Below are positions 6,994-13,905 of a DNA stretch of 15,410 nucleotides, piece after piece. Origin of the DNA: RGIG1828 sp045586905 (GTDB lineage Bacteria; Bacillota; Clostridia; UMGS1810); assembly GCA_045586905.1 (NCBI GenBank), contig JAZNBF010000045.1:1-15410 (forward strand), read 5' to 3'. Under the pieces are notes generated by a model. The model made no database searches. It was not told the origin of the DNA and saw only the letters and a program-made list of their open reading frames with translations. Positions within the stretch are counted from its first letter, which is position 1, and each line of letters starts with the position of its first letter. A program made the position numbers and the translations under genes.

Positions 6994-8316
6994 TTATTTG
7001 GTGAGTCCTCTGTTATCGATAATTCTCTTTGCTTTACCTTCAGAACGGGGAATTGATTTTGGCGGAACAAGCTTAACATTTGCAGCAACGCCAACAACAG
7101 ATTTGATTTGTTCTTTGATTGCATTCTGAATTTTCTCAATGTGGGAAACGGTGTCGGAGAACATTTCTTCGGTGAGCTCTACCTGAACCTCTAAACGGTC
7201 GGTTGAGTTTACTCTGTCTACAACGAGCATGTAGTGAGGTGAAACACCGGGAATTCTCAAAAGTACTTCTTCAATCTGACTCGGGAACATGTTTACACCA
7301 CGGATGATGAGCATATCGTCGGTTCTGCCGGTGATTCTGCTCATTCTCACATGAGTTCTGCCGCATGCACATGGCTCGGCATTTAAGGTGCATATATCGT
7401 GAGTGCGATATCTAATCATGGGCATGCCTGTTTTGGTGATGGTGGTGAACACAAGCTCGCCACTCTCACCATAGGGAAGAGGCTCACCTGTGGCAGGATC
7501 TACGATTTCGGCAATAACATGGTCTTCGTTTACATGCATGCCTGCTTTGGCACTGCATTCAAAAGCAACACCGGGGCCTGCAATTTCGGTGAGACCGTAG
7601 ATGTTGTAGGCATTTATATCGAAGAGGCTTTCGAGCTTCTCTCTCATTTCTTCTGTCCAGGGTTCTGCACCGAAGCAGCCTGATTTGAGTTTGAATTCTT
7701 TGGGATCGTAGCCATATTCTTTGAGTGATTCACCAAGGAAGATTGCATAGGACGGTGTGCAGCAAAGCATTGTGGCACCAAGATCGTGCATCATCATAAG
7801 CTGACGCTGGGTGTTGCCCGATGACATGGGGATAACCATAGCGCCTACCTCTGATGCACCCTGATGAGCACCGAGGCCGCCTGTGAAGAGACCGTAGCCA
7901 TATGTAACCTGAACCTTATCGTCTTTGCCTGCACCCGCAGCAGTGAGAGAACGGGCAACCATTTCGGTCCACACATCAACATCGTTCTGGGTGTAGCCTG
8001 AAACAATCGGTTTGCCTGTTGTGCCTGATGAACCCTGAATTCGCACTATTTCTTCCTGAGGCACTGCAAGGAGGCCATAGGGGAACTCGTCACGAAGGTC
8101 GGTTTTGTTGGTGAAAGGAAGAAGGTGGAGATCTTCTGTGCCTTTGATGTCTTCAGGGCGCACCCCTGCTTCGTCCATGCGCTTTCTGTATAGCGGAACA
8201 TTTGCATAGACATGGGCAACGGTTGCCTTAAGACGCTCATCCTGCAGCTTTTTGATTTCTGAGCGATCCATGCATTCCACCTGAGGATTGAATATCTTGT
8301 TTTCTGATACTTTCAT
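6994..8316 (-). CDS. paaK: phenylacetate-CoA ligase (aryl-acid adenylate-forming enzyme)
   Basis: This enzyme activates phenylacetate, or a related arylacetate such as indoleacetate, with ATP and CoA to give the aryl-acetyl-CoA. The 440 residues match the family length. The P-loop SSGTTGKP is at 96-103, then come NIYGLTEIAGPG, the YRTHDI motif and the hinge GRTDDMLIIRGVNMFPSQIEE; PRSEGKAKR near the C-terminus carries the candidate catalytic lysine. I chose the ATG at 8316 over a TTG at 8322 because AAAGGG is 9 bases from the ATG but only 3 from the TTG. It follows the thioesterase gene by 18 bases. The T-box upstream suggests a role in making an amino acid by reductive carboxylation of the CoA ester (see findings). 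Confidence 0.94.
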   Translation of the reverse strand: MKVSENKIFNPQVECMDRSEIKKLQDERLKATVAHVYANVPLYRKRMDEAGVRPEDIKGTEDLHLLPFTNKTDLRDEFPYGLLAVPQEEIVRIQGSSGTTGKPIVSGYTQNDVDVWTEMVARSLTAAGAGKDDKVQVTYGYGLFTGGLGAHQGASEVGAMVIPMSSGNTQRQLMMMHDLGATMLCCTPSYAIFLGESLKEYGYDPKEFKLKSGCFGAEPWTEEMREKLESLFDINAYNIYGLTEIAGPGVAFECSAKAGMHVNEDHVIAEIVDPATGEPLPYGESGELVFTTITKTGMPMIRYRTHDICTLNAEPCACGRTHVRMSRITGRTDDMLIIRGVNMFPSQIEEVLLRIPGVSPHYMLVVDRVNSTDRLEVQVELTEEMFSDTVSHIEKIQNAIKEQIKSVVGVAANVKLVPPKSIPRSEGKAKRIIDNRGLTK

Positions 8317-8334
8317 TTTCAACTACCCTTTCTG

Positions 8335-8739
8335 CTATTTATTATTATGAAAAGCTATCGCTGTATATCCTGCAATTTTTCTGCCCGTATCATCTGTAAT
8401 CTCAACGGTGTAGTGGCCTAAAGTTTTGCCCTCTTTGTCGGCACGGCAAGTTGCTATGAGCTTTGTGCCTTTGACACGAGAATAATATCTTATGTTGCAC
8501 TCTATACCCATCGTCGGTACGTCTGAAAGATTTGACGCCACAGCAAAGGCAAAATCGGCAAGGGTAAATATTGCACCACCCATAACTGCACCGTGGGCAT
8601 TGAGAAGCTTATCACATAGAGATAGCTCGCAAACTACTTTTTCATCGCACACCTCTGTAATTACACAGCCTGCATTTGTAGCAAAGCGGTCATTTTTGTA
8701 TTCTTCCCTGATTTTTTCAAGCAAACTTACATTTTCCAT
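8335..8739 (-). CDS. PaaI-like hotdog-fold acyl-CoA thioesterase
   Basis: The 134 residues fit a single hotdog domain. The signature NAHGAVMGGAIFTLADFAFA spans 47-66; Asp62 and the HG at 49-50 match the catalytic region of PaaI-type thioesterases, while the HGG of PaaI reads MGG here. It should hydrolyse aryl- or acyl-CoA esters, perhaps recycling stalled phenylacetyl-CoA made by the ligase encoded just downstream. The ATG at 8739 has a strong AGGGAGG site. It is the first gene behind the T-box leader, with about 60 bases between the leader terminator and the start. Confidence 0.9.
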   Translation of the reverse strand: MENVSLLEKIREEYKNDRFATNAGCVITEVCDEKVVCELSLCDKLLNAHGAVMGGAIFTLADFAFAVASNLSDVPTMGIECNIRYYSRVKGTKLIATCRADKEGKTLGHYTVEITDDTGRKIAGYTAIAFHNNK

Positions 8740-8791
8740 TTTTTTCCTCCCTAAAAAGTGTATTTCAGGAGCATTTTGAGTGACTTTTAAA

Positions 8792-8838
8792 ATAAAAAAG
8801 TCTCTTTAACAAATTTTAATAATCTGTTAAAGAGACGA
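8792..8838 (-). terminator. T-box leader terminator hairpin
   Basis: A perfect 12-bp stem, minus-strand GTCTCTTTAACA (8825-8836) with TGTTAAAGAGAC (8800-8811), is followed by six T (8794-8799). Its 5' arm (CTCTTT) can instead pair with AAAGAG just before the T-box sequence, forming the antiterminator. Confidence 0.9.
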
Positions 8839-9070
8839 ATTTATAAATCCGCGGTACCACTCTTTTTGCATATACTTTTGATATATGCCACTTTAAGCTC
8901 CATTAAGCCCTTTGCATTGACGCAGCATTCACGGAAGAAACTACTTGCCCGCAGGCTTTCCCTTCTCCAACTCGGAAGTGAAAGGCTAAAACATACTCTG
9001 CTTCCGGCTCACACCAACCGCCGTATCTCTCAAATGCATCTGTATATCCGCCATCTTCGTCACAGTTATT
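8792..9070 (-). promoter_or_regulatory. T-box riboswitch leader, probable Phe specifier
   Basis: The conserved T-box sequence AGAGTGGTACCGCGGA is at 8848-8863 (minus strand). The tRNA-end-binding bases are TGGT, which match a tRNA ending ACCA, that is discriminator A as in tRNA-Phe. A 7-bp hairpin (GCATATA/TATATGC) precedes it as stem III. The distal stem I shows AGAGA and GGTTGGTGTGAGCC, as in other T-boxes. A small loop flanked by GGC/GCC and GAAG/CTTC pairs holds TTTCA; its in-loop codons TTT or TTC (8980-8982) both mean Phe, with a purine next. The terminator/antiterminator switch is clear. Uncharged tRNA should turn on the thioesterase-ligase-ACT operon. Confidence 0.9.
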
Positions 9071-9076
9071 GATTAT

Positions 9077-9105
9077 ATTTTATACCTGTGAAAATATTTT
9101 GTCAA
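9077..9105 (-). promoter_or_regulatory. promoter of the T-box leader
   Basis: Minus-strand TTGACA (9100-9105) and TAAAAT (9077-9082) lie 17 bases apart, with transcription expected near 9070. A second TATAAT (9072-9077) follows closely but would need a 22-base spacer. Between here and the terminator at 9181-9216 I see no gene, only A/T-rich DNA with a weak AAAAAAGA/TCTTTTTT hairpin at 9142-9161. Confidence 0.8.
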
Positions 9106-9180
9106 TAGTTTTTGTAAAATTTCTGATGTGTTTAATGACAGAAAAAAGATTTGTCTTTTTTAATCAAAACCGAGCGAAGA

Positions 9181-9216
9181 CAAAAAAGGTTGAGCCCGTA
9201 AAGGCTCAACCTCGTT
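9181..9216 (-). terminator. intrinsic terminator of the MFS transporter gene
   Basis: A 9-bp stem GGTTGAGCC (9188-9196) / GGCTCAACC (9203-9211) with a 6-base loop. On the minus strand six T follow (9182-9187). It starts 8 bases after the MFS stop codon. On the plus strand the tail TCGTTTT is poorer. Confidence 0.88.
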
Positions 9217-9219
9217 TTC

Positions 9220-10416
9220 TTACTGTCTGGTTTTTGGCTTCACCCTTATTTTAAGGAAAAGCAATCCGAGTGTTAAAAGTATGGGGAAGATGGTAGCAAC
9301 AAGCAATCCGGATTTGAGATTGCCTCCTGCCATTTCAGCAAATCTGCCCACTGCAGCAGGACTTACCATTGCACCAAGGTCTCCTGCCAGTGCTAAAAAC
9401 GCAAACATGGCAGTGCCTCCACGGGGGCACTTTTGTGACGAAAGGCTGATTGTGCCGGGCCACATGATGCCAACGCCAAGACCACAGAGAGCACAACCTG
9501 CAAGACCGAGCATGGGGAAAGATGAGAGCGAGGCAACAAGGTAGCAGGTTGCACAAATCACACCACACAAAAGCATGGTTTTGGTAAGGTCGAGCTTTTC
9601 ACCCATTTTGCCATACATCATGCGCGATATACCCATGAACATGGCAAACAGGCACGGACCTGCGAGGTCGCCTACGGTTTTGGAAACACCGAGTGCCGAC
9701 TCGGTGAATGCCGATGCCCACTGAGACATTGTGGCTTCTGAGCCGCCTGTGCAAACCATCAGAATTATCATGAGCCAGAAAACAGGCACACCGAGAAGCT
9801 GTCGGATGCTCATGCTCTTTCCTTCTTCGACGAGAGTTTCGATAGGACAGTTTATAAAATTGAAGGTGTTGTAAAGAGGAACAAGTGCCCAAATGAAAGT
9901 GAGTATTTTCCAGCTTTCAATGCCGAAAATATAGAAAAATGCAGTTGAACCTAAAATTACACCCATTGCACCCCAGCAATAGAAGGAGTGAAGGAGGCTC
10001 ATCATGGCGTCTTTGTTTTCGAAAGGACACGCCTCTACAATGGGACTTACCAAAACTTCAATAAGACCACTGCCTATTGCATAAAGGACTACTGCAATGA
10101 TAATGCCTGCAAACGGAGCACTCATCATCTCGGGCAAAACAGCCATGAGGATGAGGCCAAGTGACGAAAGCACCTGCGACGCTACCACGCACGCCCTGTA
10201 ACCTATCTTGTCGGCAAATTTTGTGGCTGCGAGGTCAACAAGGAGCTGAGTAAGATAGAATGTGACGGGAATGAGAGCAAGCCGGGAAAAAGAAATCCCG
10301 TAGGTGCTTTTGAATGTGAGAAAAAGAAGTGGTGCAAAGTTTGCAGAGATTGCCTGTGTTACAAAGCCGAGGTAACACGCTATAAGTGTTTTTTTGTAGT
10401 TTTTCTGTTTGGTCAT
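9220..10416 (-). CDS. MFS transporter, substrate unknown
   Basis: About 398 residues, strongly hydrophobic, with roughly twelve membrane helices, the size and pattern of a major facilitator transporter. A conserved-loop remnant, KFADKIGYRACV, follows helix 2, and the second half carries a similar loop, ISRMMYGKMGEKL. I prefer the ATG at 10416 to a GTG at 10422, because a GGGG ribosome-like site lies 7 bases before the ATG but nearly touches the GTG. Residues that would identify a substrate are not recognisable to me. The AraC-type gene directly upstream suggests a sugar or other small nutrient whose uptake it controls. The general look is of sugar-type MFS proteins of Clostridia, but this is weak. 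Confidence 0.9.
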   Translation of the reverse strand: MTKQKNYKKTLIACYLGFVTQAISANFAPLLFLTFKSTYGISFSRLALIPVTFYLTQLLVDLAATKFADKIGYRACVVASQVLSSLGLILMAVLPEMMSAPFAGIIIAVVLYAIGSGLIEVLVSPIVEACPFENKDAMMSLLHSFYCWGAMGVILGSTAFFYIFGIESWKILTFIWALVPLYNTFNFINCPIETLVEEGKSMSIRQLLGVPVFWLMIILMVCTGGSEATMSQWASAFTESALGVSKTVGDLAGPCLFAMFMGISRMMYGKMGEKLDLTKTMLLCGVICATCYLVASLSSFPMLGLAGCALCGLGVGIMWPGTISLSSQKCPRGGTAMFAFLALAGDLGAMVSPAAVGRFAEMAGGNLKSGLLVATIFPILLTLGLLFLKIRVKPKTRQ

Positions 10417-10447
10417 AATCACACCCCATATGTATAATGATGGTTGT

Positions 10448-10453
10448 ATTATA
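10448..10453 (-). promoter_or_regulatory. extended -10 element upstream of the MFS gene
   Basis: Minus-strand TGATATAAT gives a perfect -10 with the TGn extension, but there is no good -35 at 16-18 bases; a TTGACG sits 32 bases away. A promoter with strong -10 and missing -35 is what an AraC-type activator would typically need, and such a regulator is encoded next door. Confidence 0.5.
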
Positions 10454-10500
10454 TCATCACACAGAGAAAAACAAAGTCACATAAACGTCAAAACTAAGCA

Positions 10501-11391
10501 CTATTTACCCAAAATGCCATTCTGACCGGGAGCGTAGCCATAGGTTTTTTTGAACTGCCGGCTGAAATAGTTTGGCGAGTTGAATCCACAGGCGTAGCTT
10601 ATCTGTTGGATGGTGTATATTTTCTCCTCGAGCATTCTGTACGCCATCTGAAGTCTGTATTTGATGAGCGCATCCACGGGCGAGAGTCCCATGTACGAAT
10701 TAAAACATCGCCCTGCCTCACTTTTACTTATGTTGGCAGAGTGTGCAATATCTGCAAGGGTGATGGCTTCAGAGTAATGCTCATAAATAAATGAAAGCAT
10801 TTTTTGAATCCGTATCTGATTGTTTATCTGTATGCGCGAGGCGACATTTTTGGGCAGGGTGTCGAGGTTTGTGAAAACATATTCAAATATAGTGCTGAGC
10901 GCCCTTTGCACAATCATTTCGTAGCACTTGTTTTTGTCTGTCATGCAAAAGTAAATATCTTTTATCAACTTGTTTATTTCTTTGTGACAGACATCTCCAT
11001 GGCGAAAGACAACAAAAGGCAGAGCGTCGCACTGCTTTATGGGCAGAATATATTTTTGATATATCTCGCTTGATTCGGTTGAAACAATGGTGCCCGAAAA
11101 AACTATGTTTGGCATAGGATCGGGGATGTCTCCACCTGTCTGAGTTATGGAGTGAAGTATGTTTCCGTTTACAAACACACTGTCTCCGGGGGAAAGGATT
11201 ATGTGCTGCTGCCCTACCTGATAGTCGAGAGTGCCGCAGAGGGCAGTTGCAATTTCAAAGTCGGGATGCCAGTGAAGCGGGCCTGTCCAGTTTGGCAAAG
11301 TGGCAAGCTCATCGTGAAAATATGTGATGGGAAAGGTTGAAACATCGTGCGATATTTGTTCGCGGAGTTGGTGGTCTAATATTATGGGCAT
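10501..11391 (-). CDS. AraC-family transcriptional regulator with N-terminal cupin domain
   Basis: The 296 residues split into an N-terminal cupin-like ligand domain (GPLHWHPDFEI at 37-47, LSPGDSVFVNGNILH at 66-80) and a C-terminal double helix-turn-helix from about 205 to 292. The first HTH contains ITLADIAHSANISKSEAGRCF, and the second the signature IQQISYACGFNSPNYFSRQF followed by KKTYGYAP. It should bind a small molecule, often a sugar, and activate nearby transport genes, here the MFS gene 84 bases downstream. The ATG at 11391 has GGAG 8 bases upstream. A 14-bp palindrome lies about 45 bases before the start (11434-11447). The effector is unknown. Confidence 0.92.
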   Translation of the reverse strand: MPIILDHQLREQISHDVSTFPITYFHDELATLPNWTGPLHWHPDFEIATALCGTLDYQVGQQHIILSPGDSVFVNGNILHSITQTGGDIPDPMPNIVFSGTIVSTESSEIYQKYILPIKQCDALPFVVFRHGDVCHKEINKLIKDIYFCMTDKNKCYEMIVQRALSTIFEYVFTNLDTLPKNVASRIQINNQIRIQKMLSFIYEHYSEAITLADIAHSANISKSEAGRCFNSYMGLSPVDALIKYRLQMAYRMLEEKIYTIQQISYACGFNSPNYFSRQFKKTYGYAPGQNGILGK

Positions 11392-11433
11392 TATTTATCG
11401 CTCCTTAAAATAAAGCAAATAATATTTTGTGTT

Positions 11434-11452
11434 TGTCTTTAAAGACAGTATA
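11434..11452 (-). promoter_or_regulatory. candidate promoter and palindromic operator of the araC-type gene
   Basis: TGTCTTTAAAGACA (11434-11447) is a perfect 14-bp palindrome. It sits directly on the downstream edge of an extended -10 candidate (TGATATACT, hexamer 11447-11452) with no convincing -35. A protein bound here would cover the transcription start. Whether the AraC-type protein or another regulator binds is not visible. Confidence 0.45.
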
Positions 11453-11484
11453 TCATTAAACAGGGAAAATTTCCAGTGGCAAGT

Positions 11485-11515
11485 AAAAAAGGTTGAGCAA
11501 AAGCTCAACCTTTTT
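11485..11515. terminator. bidirectional intrinsic terminator after rubrerythrin
   Basis: An 8-bp stem GGTTGAGC (11491-11498) / GCTCAACC (11503-11510) with an AAAA loop, flanked by six A on the left and five T on the right, so it has a U-tract in either direction. It ends the perR-rubrerythrin transcript 15 bases after the stop codon. Confidence 0.9.
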
Positions 11516-11529
11516 GTAATTTGTTGTTA

Positions 11530-12117
11530 TTATTTGAAGTATCTCTTGAGTAAGCCTTCAAGACCTCTGCCATGACGAGCTTCGTCTCGAGCCATTTCGT
11601 GAACTGTGTCGTGAATTGCGTCAAGACCGTTTTTCTTAGCGCAGGATGCGAGGTCAAATTTGCCCTGGGTTGCGCCATATTCGCAGTCAACTCTCCATGC
11701 GAGGTTGTCTTTGGTGGTGGCTTTCATGTTGGGTTCGAGGTCTTCGCCGAGGAGCTCTGCAAATTTTGCAGCGTGCTCAGCTTCTTCGTAAGCTGCTTTT
11801 TCCCAATAGAGACCAACTTCGGGATAGCCTTCGCGATGAGCAATACGAGCCATGCAGAGATACATGCCGACTTCGGCACATTCACCGTTGAAGTTTGCCA
11901 TGAGCTGTTCGAAGATATATTTTTTATCTTCTTCGGAAATATCGGGGTTGTTTTTTACGGTTTTGGCATAGATGCCATATTCATGCTCTGCAGCGAGTGC
12001 AGCGCCTTCCTGCATTTCTTTGAACTTATCTGCAGGAACCTTACATACGGGGCAATTAGCAGGAGGATTGTCTCCTTCGTGAACATAACCGCAAACTGAA
12101 CATACAAATTTTTTCAT
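11530..12117 (-). CDS. reverse-type rubrerythrin (NADH peroxidase component)
   Basis: The 195 residues carry the rubredoxin domain at the N-terminus (Cys6, Cys9, Cys22, Cys25) before the ferritin-like di-iron domain, the order of 'reverse' rubrerythrins of clostridia. Di-iron ligands are visible in the helices EHEYG (44-48), NGECAEVGMYL (77-87), AYEEAEH (109-115) and RDEARHG (177-183). The family reduces hydrogen peroxide, and sometimes oxygen, with electrons from NADH through a rubredoxin reductase, protecting strict anaerobes. The ATG at 12117 has an AAGGAG site. It lies 29 bases after perR in the same direction, so it is most likely co-transcribed and under peroxide control from the operator at 12561-12592. 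Confidence 0.96.
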   Translation of the reverse strand: MKKFVCSVCGYVHEGDNPPANCPVCKVPADKFKEMQEGAALAAEHEYGIYAKTVKNNPDISEEDKKYIFEQLMANFNGECAEVGMYLCMARIAHREGYPEVGLYWEKAAYEEAEHAAKFAELLGEDLEPNMKATTKDNLAWRVDCEYGATQGKFDLASCAKKNGLDAIHDTVHEMARDEARHGRGLEGLLKRYFK

Positions 12118-12146
12118 GATTGTTTCTCCTTTTATTATATTTATTT

Positions 12147-12536
12147 TTATTTACATTGAATACAGCGACCGCTGTAAAAAATTTCTCTCTGACTGACATC
12201 GAAGCCTTCAAGACCTGCTTCACAATCTTTTTCGATGGTAAAATCGTAAATCCTGTCGCACTCCTCGCAACGAAAATGCCCGTGGTGGCAGGTGTCGGCG
12301 TCATAGCGGAGCTGGTTGCCATCTATGGAGAGCACCTTTAAAAGCCCTTCCGATGCAAACAGCTTTACTGTGTTATATACAGTGGTTTTGGAAAGCGTGG
12401 GAGCTTTCGGATGAAGGCATTGGTATATGTCATCGGCTGTGGGGTGTGATTTTGTGTTTTTTACAAAATCATATATCATAACCCTTATGACAGATGGTCT
12501 GATGTTGTGCATAGAAAGTAATTTTGCACTGTCCAC
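12147..12536 (-). CDS. perR: Fur-family peroxide regulator PerR
   Basis: The 129 residues have a winged-helix N-terminus with the recognition segment SKTTVYNTVKLF (49-60) and a C-terminal metal and dimer domain. His31, Asp79, His85, His87 and Asp98 each lie exactly six positions before the Bacillus subtilis PerR regulatory-site residues His37, Asp85, His91, His93 and Asp104. The structural zinc cysteines are Cys90/Cys93 and Cys125/Cys128. This supports PerR rather than Fur or Zur. The start is GTG at 12536 with AAGGTG upstream; an in-frame TGA lies a little further up and the next ATG (codon 9) would trim the N-terminus. It should repress itself and rubrerythrin until peroxide oxidises the Fe-bound histidines. 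Confidence 0.93.
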   Translation of the reverse strand: MDSAKLLSMHNIRPSVIRVMIYDFVKNTKSHPTADDIYQCLHPKAPTLSKTTVYNTVKLFASEGLLKVLSIDGNQLRYDADTCHHGHFRCEECDRIYDFTIEKDCEAGLEGFDVSQREIFYSGRCIQCK

Positions 12537-12560
12537 AGGAGCACCTTCTTTCTTGCAAAA

Positions 12561-12592
12561 TTGTAATCATTACAAATTTGTAATGATTACAA
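12561..12592 (-). promoter_or_regulatory. double Fur/PerR-type 7-1-7 operator
   Basis: Two perfect 15-bp boxes, TTGTAATCATTACAA (12561-12575) and TTGTAATGATTACAA (12578-12592), are joined by AT, so the whole 32 bp is one palindrome. It lies directly downstream of the perR -10, where a bound repressor would block initiation. The sequence resembles PerR boxes (TTATAATnATTATAA) and also Zur-type boxes; the adjacent PerR makes PerR the likely ligand. Confidence 0.85.
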
Positions 12593-12596
12593 TAAA

Positions 12597-12625
12597 AATA
12601 TATCACATCAAATTCATCTTGTCAA
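12597..12625 (-). promoter_or_regulatory. promoter of perR-rubrerythrin
   Basis: Minus-strand TTGACA (12620-12625) and TATATT (12597-12602), 17 bases apart, with a TGn extension before the -10. It lies just beyond the stop of the queH-HAD gene, and no terminator hairpin is visible between them, so some readthrough from the folate unit is possible. Confidence 0.8.
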
Positions 12626-12648
12626 CACTTTTTTTGTAAAATTTTTAA

Positions 12649-13896
12649 TTATTTTATTATAAGTTCTTCCATGGATGATACATATATATCACAAAGAGAT
12701 TTTATGCTTTCTTTAAATTTCTCCTGCGACTTATCCTCTATTGCAACAACCTTGTAGCCTGCCCTCTTGGCAGTGGCAACAGCATATTCGGCATCTTCAA
12801 ATACAACTGCATCTTTCCTCTGGAAGCCAAGGGCAGCAACTGCATCGTCATACACCTTGCTCTCTCTTTTTGATGCTCCGACCTCGGTGCAACACATAAC
12901 AAACTCAAAGAGGTCTTCGATGCCATGAAGCCTTAGCGCATAGCGTATGAGGAAAGAGTCGGTGGCAGTAGCTATGCAAAGCTTTTTGCCCTCTTCTTTG
13001 GCATGCAAAAGAAATTCTTTTACGCCCGCCTTCAGAGGAGCCTTTGTTTTATAGAAATCTACGAGGATTGCGTTGCACTCTTCCAAAAGCTCGTCGACAC
13101 TTTTTTTGAGAGAGTATTTTTCTTTCATATATTCGCAGGCTTCTTTTACGGTGTGGCCTCGTGTTTCTTCACGCAGCTGATACGGTGCATCTATGCCCTG
13201 AAGACGCATAATTTCGAGCACGAATCTGTCGTAAAACCACATGGTGTCAAAAAGTGTGCCATCGGCATCGAAAACAAAGGCTTTGGAGGACATGAGTCTT
13301 TCTGTTAAAGAATGTTTGCAACCGCAAAAGTCCTGACGATACATGTTATACTCCTTTGAAATTTCGCAAGAACGCTTGTAACCGTTTTGCTTTTTAAAAT
13401 CGGATGTAAGATATTTTACATTATATTTTTCAGACATTGCCTCCCCAATGGCGTTGAGACGCTCTGCATCTTTGAGAGGGCTGACAGAGAGTGTGGTGGT
13501 GAAAAAGTCGAATCCGTTTTCACTTGCATATTTTGCCGCCTCTTCAAGTCTCAGCGCATAGCAGAGGGTACATCTTTCGCCGCCCTCTTTTATGTGCTCT
13601 CTGCCTTTTGCGATTTTTTCAAATTCTTCTGAGCGATAAGAAGTGCAGATAAAATCAATCTTTCTTTCATCATTTGAAAAACTCTCGCAAAATTTTCTTT
13701 GTTCGTCGCATCTTTTGTCAAATTCTTCTTTGGGGAAGATGTTTGGGTTATAGTAGAGCACAGTGACTTGGAAGCACTCACAGAGCATCTCAAGCACAGA
13801 GCTTGAGCACGGAGCGCAGCAGCTATGAAGAAGAAGTGACGGTTTTGTGCCATCGGAGGGAAGTATGCTTTTGTCGAAAGGCAAAGCTTTTTTCAT
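12649..13896 (-). CDS. queH: fusion: epoxyqueuosine reductase QueH + HAD-family phosphatase
   Basis: One open frame of 415 residues joins two enzymes. Residues 1-200 are QueH (DUF208), the non-cobalamin reductase for the last step of tRNA queuosine synthesis: HSCCAPC (24-30), CTLC (109-112) and CGC (191-193) supply the Fe-S and active-site cysteines. Residues 203-415 are a HAD hydrolase like phosphoglycolate phosphatases: DADGT (210-214), IATATDS (308-314), lysines near 343-347 and VVFEDAE (364-370). The join has no linker, and the internal ATG at 13293 has only a weak AGAAAG-type ribosome site, so I call one fused protein. The ATG at 13896 has GAGGAA upstream. It begins 9 bases after the folT-like gene and probably shares its THF-controlled transcript. 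The HAD substrate is unknown. Confidence 0.9.
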   Translation of the reverse strand: MKKALPFDKSILPSDGTKPSLLLHSCCAPCSSSVLEMLCECFQVTVLYYNPNIFPKEEFDKRCDEQRKFCESFSNDERKIDFICTSYRSEEFEKIAKGREHIKEGGERCTLCYALRLEEAAKYASENGFDFFTTTLSVSPLKDAERLNAIGEAMSEKYNVKYLTSDFKKQNGYKRSCEISKEYNMYRQDFCGCKHSLTERLMSSKAFVFDADGTLFDTMWFYDRFVLEIMRLQGIDAPYQLREETRGHTVKEACEYMKEKYSLKKSVDELLEECNAILVDFYKTKAPLKAGVKEFLLHAKEEGKKLCIATATDSFLIRYALRLHGIEDLFEFVMCCTEVGASKRESKVYDDAVAALGFQRKDAVVFEDAEYAVATAKRAGYKVVAIEDKSQEKFKESIKSLCDIYVSSMEELIIK

Positions 13897-13905
13897 GACT
13901 GTTCC

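Noticed and set aside
6994..8322. TTG start of paaK at 8322
   Set aside because: The ribosome site would be only 3 bases away; the ATG at 8316 has normal spacing.
8792..9070. His specifier (CAC) in the T-box
   Set aside because: tRNA-His has discriminator C, which does not fit the TGGT pairing bases, and CAC falls partly in a paired region; Phe fits both.
9142..9161. AAAAAAGA/TCTTTTTT hairpin between the T-box promoter and the MFS terminator
   Set aside because: It is an almost pure A/T stem and easily arises by chance; a stronger GC stem next to it explains termination.
11572..12099. Plus-strand open frame of 175 codons opposite rubrerythrin
   Set aside because: It is a shadow frame of a clear rubrerythrin gene, without its own ribosome site or recognisable domain.
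12649..13293. HAD phosphatase as a separate gene starting at ATG 13293
   Set aside because: There is no stop before it and only a weak ribosome-like site, so a fusion is the simpler reading; internal initiation cannot be excluded.
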